NCBI RefSeq assembly: GCF_036186745.1 | Contig: NZ_CP108086.1 | Span: forward strand, 7,998,001 to 8,062,000 | Source of the DNA: Microbispora hainanensis | Lineage (GTDB): Bacteria > Actinomycetota > Actinomycetes > Streptosporangiales > Streptosporangiaceae | Length of the DNA stretch: 64,000 bases | Direction of reading: 5' to 3' | In this document: one piece after another, positions 60,339 through 64,000 of the stretch | How the letters are laid out: each line of letters starts with the position of its first letter | Numbering within the stretch: position 1 is the first letter of the stretch | Translations under genes and position numbers: made by a program | Notes under the pieces: generated by a model | The model's input: only the letters and a program-made list of their open reading frames with translations | The model's database searches: none | What the model was told of the DNA's origin: nothing

Positions 60339-61451
60339 GTGAGCGACCTCACCACGACGATCGGGGCCGGCGTCGAGGACGGCCGGCCCTTCCGCCTGGG
60401 CTTCCTGCTGCACCTCGACGGCGACCTGCCGCCGGGCCGGGCCTACCGGGAGGCGATCGACCTGTTCGTGGCCGCCGAGGAACTGGGCTACGACTCGGGA
60501 TGGGTCATCCAGCGGCACTTCCGCCAGGGCAACGAGCACGTCTCCGCACCCCTGGTCGTGCTCGCCGCGATCGCCGAGCACACCACGCGCATCCGGCTGG
60601 GCACCGGTGTGCTGGTGCTCCCGCTGGAGGACCCTCTCAAGACCGCCGAGGACGCGGCGACGCTCGACGAGCTCAGCGGCGGCCGCCTCGAACTGGGTGT
60701 GGGCTCCGGTCCCTTCCCGGGCGCCTGGGAGGCGTTCGGGAAGGACCTGGCCGACCGGCACCGGCTCTTCGACGCCTCCGTGGCGCGGCTGCACGAGGTG
60801 CTGGAGGGGACGACGCTCAACAGCCTCGGCGAGGTGCTCCACCCGCCCGCGCCCGGGCTGCGGCGGCGGCTGTGGCAGGCCACCACCGGTGACCCCGAAC
60901 TGGCTCACGCGGCGGCCGCCGCCGCCGGACGCGCCGGCGACGGGCTGCAGCTCTCCCGCGCCACCGCCTGGCGCGGCGGCACCGTGCGCGAGGCGCAGCG
61001 GCAGCAGGCCGAGTGGATCGCGGCCTACCGCGCGGCCCACGAGGAGGCCCACGAGGAGGCATGGCCCGATCCCGGCCGCGCGCCCCGCGTGCAGGTCTCC
61101 CGGGCCGTCTATCCCCACCCCGACCGGGCGGAGGCCGTACGCCTGGTCACGCCCGGCGTCCGGCGCTGGCAGAGCTGGCTGTCCTCCCGCAGGGACGTCG
61201 CGAACCTCGGCGTCGAGGAGTATCTGGAGGCCGACCACGCCCTGCTCGGCCCGCCGGAGGCGCTCGCCGCCGAGCTGGCCGCCGATCCGGCGCTGCGTCA
61301 GGTCACCGACCTGCTGGTGAACTTCGTCCCCGGCGTGCCCGAGTCCGGCGAACACCTCCGGCTGCTCACCTCCGCCGCGCGAGAGCTGGCCCCCCTGCTC
61401 GGCTGGCGTCCCGCGCGGCAGCCCGTCACGGTCCCGGGCGGCACGCGATGA
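60339..61451 (+). CDS. Luciferase-like (LLM) flavin-dependent oxidoreductase
   Basis: This 370-residue TIM-barrel flavoprotein is of the bacterial luciferase family, but of a different branch from SsuD and NtaA. FRLGFLLHLDGDLPPGRAYR opens it, followed by AEELGYDSGWVIQRHF, IRLGTGVLVLPLEDPLKTAE and LDELSGGRLELGVGSGPFPG. A characteristic insertion and HEEAHEEAW repeat lie in the C-terminal half. GTG start one base after the previous stop; its own stop overlaps the next ATG. Substrate unknown; context suggests oxygen-dependent attack on a sulfur compound or its product. Confidence 0.88.
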   Translation: MSDLTTTIGAGVEDGRPFRLGFLLHLDGDLPPGRAYREAIDLFVAAEELGYDSGWVIQRHFRQGNEHVSAPLVVLAAIAEHTTRIRLGTGVLVLPLEDPLKTAEDAATLDELSGGRLELGVGSGPFPGAWEAFGKDLADRHRLFDASVARLHEVLEGTTLNSLGEVLHPPAPGLRRRLWQATTGDPELAHAAAAAAGRAGDGLQLSRATAWRGGTVREAQRQQAEWIAAYRAAHEEAHEEAWPDPGRAPRVQVSRAVYPHPDRAEAVRLVTPGVRRWQSWLSSRRDVANLGVEEYLEADHALLGPPEALAAELAADPALRQVTDLLVNFVPGVPESGEHLRLLTSAARELAPLLGWRPARQPVTVPGGTR

Positions 61452-62788
61452 GCGGGTTCCATCTCGCCCTGTCGCTGATGACGCCCGGCCACTTCCGGCA
61501 CGCCTGGCGGCTGCCGCACGCCGACCCGCTGGCCTACCTGGACATCGGCCACTTCCAGCGGCTGGCGCGGATCGCCGAGGAGGCGAAGATCGACGCGGTC
61601 TTCCTCGGCGACGCCCCCGCGCTGGGCGGCGAGATCGAGGAGGCGCCCGGCACCGGGCTCGACCCGCTCGTGCTCCTGGGCAACCTGGCGGCGATCACCA
61701 CGCACCTCGGGGTGATCGCCACCAGCTCGACGACGTACAACTCGCCGTACAACCTGGCCCGGCGGTTCCAGACGCTCGACCACGTGACGAGGGGCCGCGC
61801 GGCCGTCAACGTCGTCACCACCGGCACGCCCGCCGCGGCGGCGAACTTCGGCCTGGCCGAGCATCCCGGCAAGGAGACCCGCTACCGCCGGGCGCACGAG
61901 TTCCTCGACGTGGTGACCCGGCTGTGGGACGGCTGGGAGCCGGACGCGATCGTCGCCGACAAGCAGAGCGGCCGTTACGCCGACCCCTCCCGCATCCACC
62001 GGATCGACCACGTGGGCGAGTTCTTCTCGGTGGCCGGGCCCCTCCCGGTCGGCCCGGGGCCGCAGGGCCGTCCGGTCGTCGTCCAGGCGGGCGGCTCCGA
62101 GGGCGGGCTCGCCCTGGCCGGTCGCTTCGCCGACGTCGTGTTCACCGTGGCGCAGACCCGGGCCAGGGCCGTCGCGTTCCGCGACGACATCCGCCGCCGC
62201 GCGGTCGCGGCCGGCCGCCACCCCGACGACGTGAAGGTCTCCCTCGGCGTGGTGGTGCTCATCGCGGCGACCGAGGAGGAGGCCCGGCGCCGGGAGCGCG
62301 AACTGTACGCCACGCTGCCGATCGAGCGGCTGACGAGGGTGCTGCTGCGCAACCTGGGCCTGCCCGAGGACGGGTTCGGTCCCGACGACCCGATCGGCGT
62401 CGGCGACCTGCCCGGCTCCATCCCCGGCGACGCCTTCTCCGCGGGCTTCGGCGCCTCCACGCGGGCGCTGCTCGCGGAGGGTCCGCGCACGCCCCGCGAG
62501 CTGGTCCAGCGCAGCGCGGGCGGGTCGGGACACCGGCTGCTGGTGGGCTCGGCCGAGCAGGTCGCCGACGACCTGCAGGCGTGGTTCGAGGCGGGTGCGG
62601 CGGACGGCTTCACGGTCATGCCGGCCGACACCGCCGTCGACCTGGAGAGCTTCGCCAGGCTCGTGGTGCCGATCCTCCAGGAGCGCGGGCTGTTCCAGCG
62701 GGAGTACAGCCATCCCACTCTGCGCGGCCGCCTGGGGCTGCGCTTCCCGGTCCGGCCGCGGGCCGTGACGGACGGCGTTCCGGCCTGA
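61448..62788 (+). CDS. NtaA/SnaA/DszA-type LLM flavin monooxygenase
   Basis: This full-length (446-residue) NtaA/DszA-type monooxygenase uses FMNH2 supplied by a separate reductase. Blocks are FHLALSLMTPGHFRHAWRLP, KIDAVFLGDAPALGGE, ATSSTTYNSPYNLARRFQTL, RAAVNVVTTGTPAAAANFGL, DPSRIHRIDHVGEFFSVAGP and PQGRPVVVQAGGSEGGLALA. All expected regions are present, in contrast to the shortened paralogue at 54602. Its ATG overlaps the previous stop (ATGA). DszA opens a sulfone ring and NtaA attacks an aminopolycarboxylate; with this neighbourhood a sulfone or sulfonate substrate is likelier. Confidence 0.9.
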   Translation: MSGFHLALSLMTPGHFRHAWRLPHADPLAYLDIGHFQRLARIAEEAKIDAVFLGDAPALGGEIEEAPGTGLDPLVLLGNLAAITTHLGVIATSSTTYNSPYNLARRFQTLDHVTRGRAAVNVVTTGTPAAAANFGLAEHPGKETRYRRAHEFLDVVTRLWDGWEPDAIVADKQSGRYADPSRIHRIDHVGEFFSVAGPLPVGPGPQGRPVVVQAGGSEGGLALAGRFADVVFTVAQTRARAVAFRDDIRRRAVAAGRHPDDVKVSLGVVVLIAATEEEARRRERELYATLPIERLTRVLLRNLGLPEDGFGPDDPIGVGDLPGSIPGDAFSAGFGASTRALLAEGPRTPRELVQRSAGGSGHRLLVGSAEQVADDLQAWFEAGAADGFTVMPADTAVDLESFARLVVPILQERGLFQREYSHPTLRGRLGLRFPVRPRAVTDGVPA

Positions 62789-62802
62789 AGCCGCGCCCTC
62801 TC

Positions 62803-62831
62803 GGCGGGGCCGTCCACACGGCGGCCCCGCC
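62803..62831. terminator. Terminator hairpin after the LLM operon
   Basis: GGCGGGGCCG at 62803-62812 pairs with 62822-62831 (9-nt loop), 15 bases after the NtaA-type gene. It marks the likely end of the operon that starts at 49002. The rest of the 240-bp gap to the next gene has an AT-richer stretch near 62920-62960 that could hold a promoter. Confidence 0.65.
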
Positions 62832-63028
62832 GTACGGTGCCGGCTCCGGGCGCGGGGCCCGGACGCGGGGGGCCGGACGCCGGGGCCGGGCGTGCCGGGT
62901 TTGCGCGGGCGATCGGAAGAGCATTACATTTCCCACTGAATCAGGTGGTTTTACTGGTTTTCCGCGTCGGCCGGCGAGGCGTCTTCGGCGGCCGTGCGCC
63001 GGTCCGCGTCCGCTGACGAGGTGAACTG

Positions 63029-64000
63029 ATGCGTTTCCACTGGTTCCTGCCGACGACCGGCGACGGGCACGACGTCCGCTCCGCCATCACCACCACCGAC
63101 AGCTTCCGGCCCACCGCGCGTCCCGCCACCATCGCCTATCTGAGCCAGGTGGCCGCAGCCGCGGAGCAGGCCGGATTCGAGGCCGCGCTCACCCCGGTCG
63201 GCGCGGGCTGCCCCGACCCGTGGATCGTGTGCGCTGCGCTGACCCAGCACACCGAGCGGCTCAAGACGCTGGTCGCGTTCCGCACGGGCTACACCCTGCC
63301 CACCCTGCTGGCCCAGCAGGCGCAGGCGTTCCAGCAGGTCTCCGGCGGGCGGCTGCTGGTGAACGTCGTCACGGGCGGCGACCCGGTCGAGCAGCGCGCG
63401 TACGGCGACTTCCTCGACCACGACGCCCGCTACGCGAGAACCGACGAGTTCCTCCAGGTGCTGCGTCTGGCCTGGGACGGCGTGCCCTTCGACCACCACG
63501 GCGAGCACTACCGGGTCGAGGCGGGCGGGCTGGCCGAGCCGATCACTCCGGTGCCGGACGTCTACTTCGGCGGCGCCTCCCCCGCCGCAGAACGCGTCGC
63601 CGCCCGCCGCGCCGACGTCGCGCTCATGTGGGGCGAACCACCGCAGGCCATAGCGGCGCGGATCGACCGGCTGCGCGGCCTGGCCGCGTCGGAGGGCCGC
63701 GAACTGCGCTACGGCCTGCGCGTGCACGTCATCGCCCGCGACACCGCGTCCGCCGCCTGGGCGGAGGCCGAGCGCCTGCTCGCCGGCATGGACCCGGCCC
63801 GCATCGCCGAGGCGCAGCGGCGCTTCGCCCGCTACGACTCGGTGGGGCAGCGCCGCATGGTCGAGCTCCACCACGGCGGCACGCGCGACCTGGAGATCCA
63901 CCCGGGGCTGTGGGCCGGTGTGGGCCTGGTGCGCGAAGGCGCGGGCACCGCTCTCGTCGGCTCCTACGACGAAGTCGCCGCGCTGCTGCGCGAGTACGCC
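63029..64000 (+). CDS. SsuD-like LLM monooxygenase, cut by window edge
   Basis: The first 324 codons of a luciferase-family monooxygenase of the SsuD branch. MRFHWFLPTTGDGHDV opens it, GFEAALTPVGAGCPDPWIV follows, then LKTLVAFRTGYTLPTLLAQQ, SGGRLLVNVVTGGDPVEQRA, VPDVYFGGASPAAERVAARR and ADVALMWGEPPQAIAARID. It continues past position 64000; SsuD homologues are about 360-390 residues, so only the C-terminus is missing. GAGGTG five bases before the ATG fixes the start. It is a second SsuD-type enzyme, clearly diverged from that at 47842, and may begin another transcript after the terminator. Confidence 0.9.
   Translation, partial: MRFHWFLPTTGDGHDVRSAITTTDSFRPTARPATIAYLSQVAAAAEQAGFEAALTPVGAGCPDPWIVCAALTQHTERLKTLVAFRTGYTLPTLLAQQAQAFQQVSGGRLLVNVVTGGDPVEQRAYGDFLDHDARYARTDEFLQVLRLAWDGVPFDHHGEHYRVEAGGLAEPITPVPDVYFGGASPAAERVAARRADVALMWGEPPQAIAARIDRLRGLAASEGRELRYGLRVHVIARDTASAAWAEAERLLAGMDPARIAEAQRRFARYDSVGQRRMVELHHGGTRDLEIHPGLWAGVGLVREGAGTALVGSYDEVAALLREYA

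Noticed and set aside
62945..63016. A 23-codon ORF before the last SsuD-like gene as a third leader peptide
   Set aside because: It has an RR pair but no Cys and no (I/V)-D core, no -10 element at leaderless distance, and contains a rare TTA codon. The pattern match is too weak.

Overview
The window is about 72% GC on visual reading. It has GTG and TTG starts, many ATGA/GTGA gene overlaps, leaderless-looking promoters (TANNNT 6-8 nt before the start codon) and secreted glycosidases with Ser/Pro linkers and CBM2 or CBM13 modules. These point to a filamentous actinobacterium, plausibly Streptosporangiaceae; the genus is inference. No rRNA, tRNA, insertion sequence, prophage or CRISPR array was seen.

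Layout. 1-1243: sensor histidine kinase running off the left edge (minus). 1500-4412: large ATPase/LuxR regulator. 4443-8488 (minus): taurine/sulfonate operon tauC-tauA-tauB-tauD behind a 25-residue Cys-containing leader peptide and a CCTA-N9-TAGG palindrome. 8553-11983: small methyltransferase, a 17-bp minisatellite, and a secreted vWA/Ig-like protein behind a structured leader. 12003-23614 (minus): an eleven-gene, tightly overlapping operon of LacI regulator, sugar ABC transporter, four different ADP-ribosylglycohydrolase homologues, ribokinase, class III CoA-transferase and CitE-type lyase, with two LacI-type operators in front. 23753-38766: housekeeping and regulatory genes (CbiX-like protein, TetR with a membrane protein, DUF2203, XRE regulator/MFS exporter pair, glutamate dehydrogenase, tandem GNAT, duplicated PQQ-type sugar dehydrogenases, thioesterase, cupin, aldo/keto reductase, B12-binding radical SAM protein). 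38767-47813: GH10 xylanase, two DUF574-type methyltransferases, GNAT, esterase lipoprotein, PolX, XRE/DUF5753 regulator. 47842-64000: organosulfur cluster with a divergent SsuD-like monooxygenase, a second Cys-containing leader peptide, a peptide-type ABC transporter with a fused double ATPase, three further complete luciferase-like (LLM) flavin enzymes plus one degenerate one, a DszC/SfnC-like acyl-CoA-dehydrogenase-fold enzyme, two aldo/keto reductases, and another SsuD-like gene cut by the right edge.

How the parts work together. The tau operon and the organosulfur cluster look like one sulfur-limitation regulon. Both carry a 17-bp CCTA-N9-TAGG palindrome immediately before a tiny ORF whose peptide has an (S/R)RR-x-(I/V)-D core and a Cys followed by a basic residue near its end, the pattern of actinobacterial cysteine-responsive leader peptides. 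The large operon at 12-23.6 kb is the strongest candidate for an undescribed pathway. My reading is that it imports a ribosylated compound, hydrolyses the ribosyl bond with several DraG/ARH-fold enzymes, phosphorylates the ribose, and degrades an acid aglycone through CoA activation and lyase cleavage.

A second theme is short tandem repeats (6-17 bp units). Four arrays sit on or run into stop codons (9266, 41140, 45746, 55837), and others lie in N-terminal or linker coding sequence (591, 8125, 43184, 56960) or a spacer (7233).
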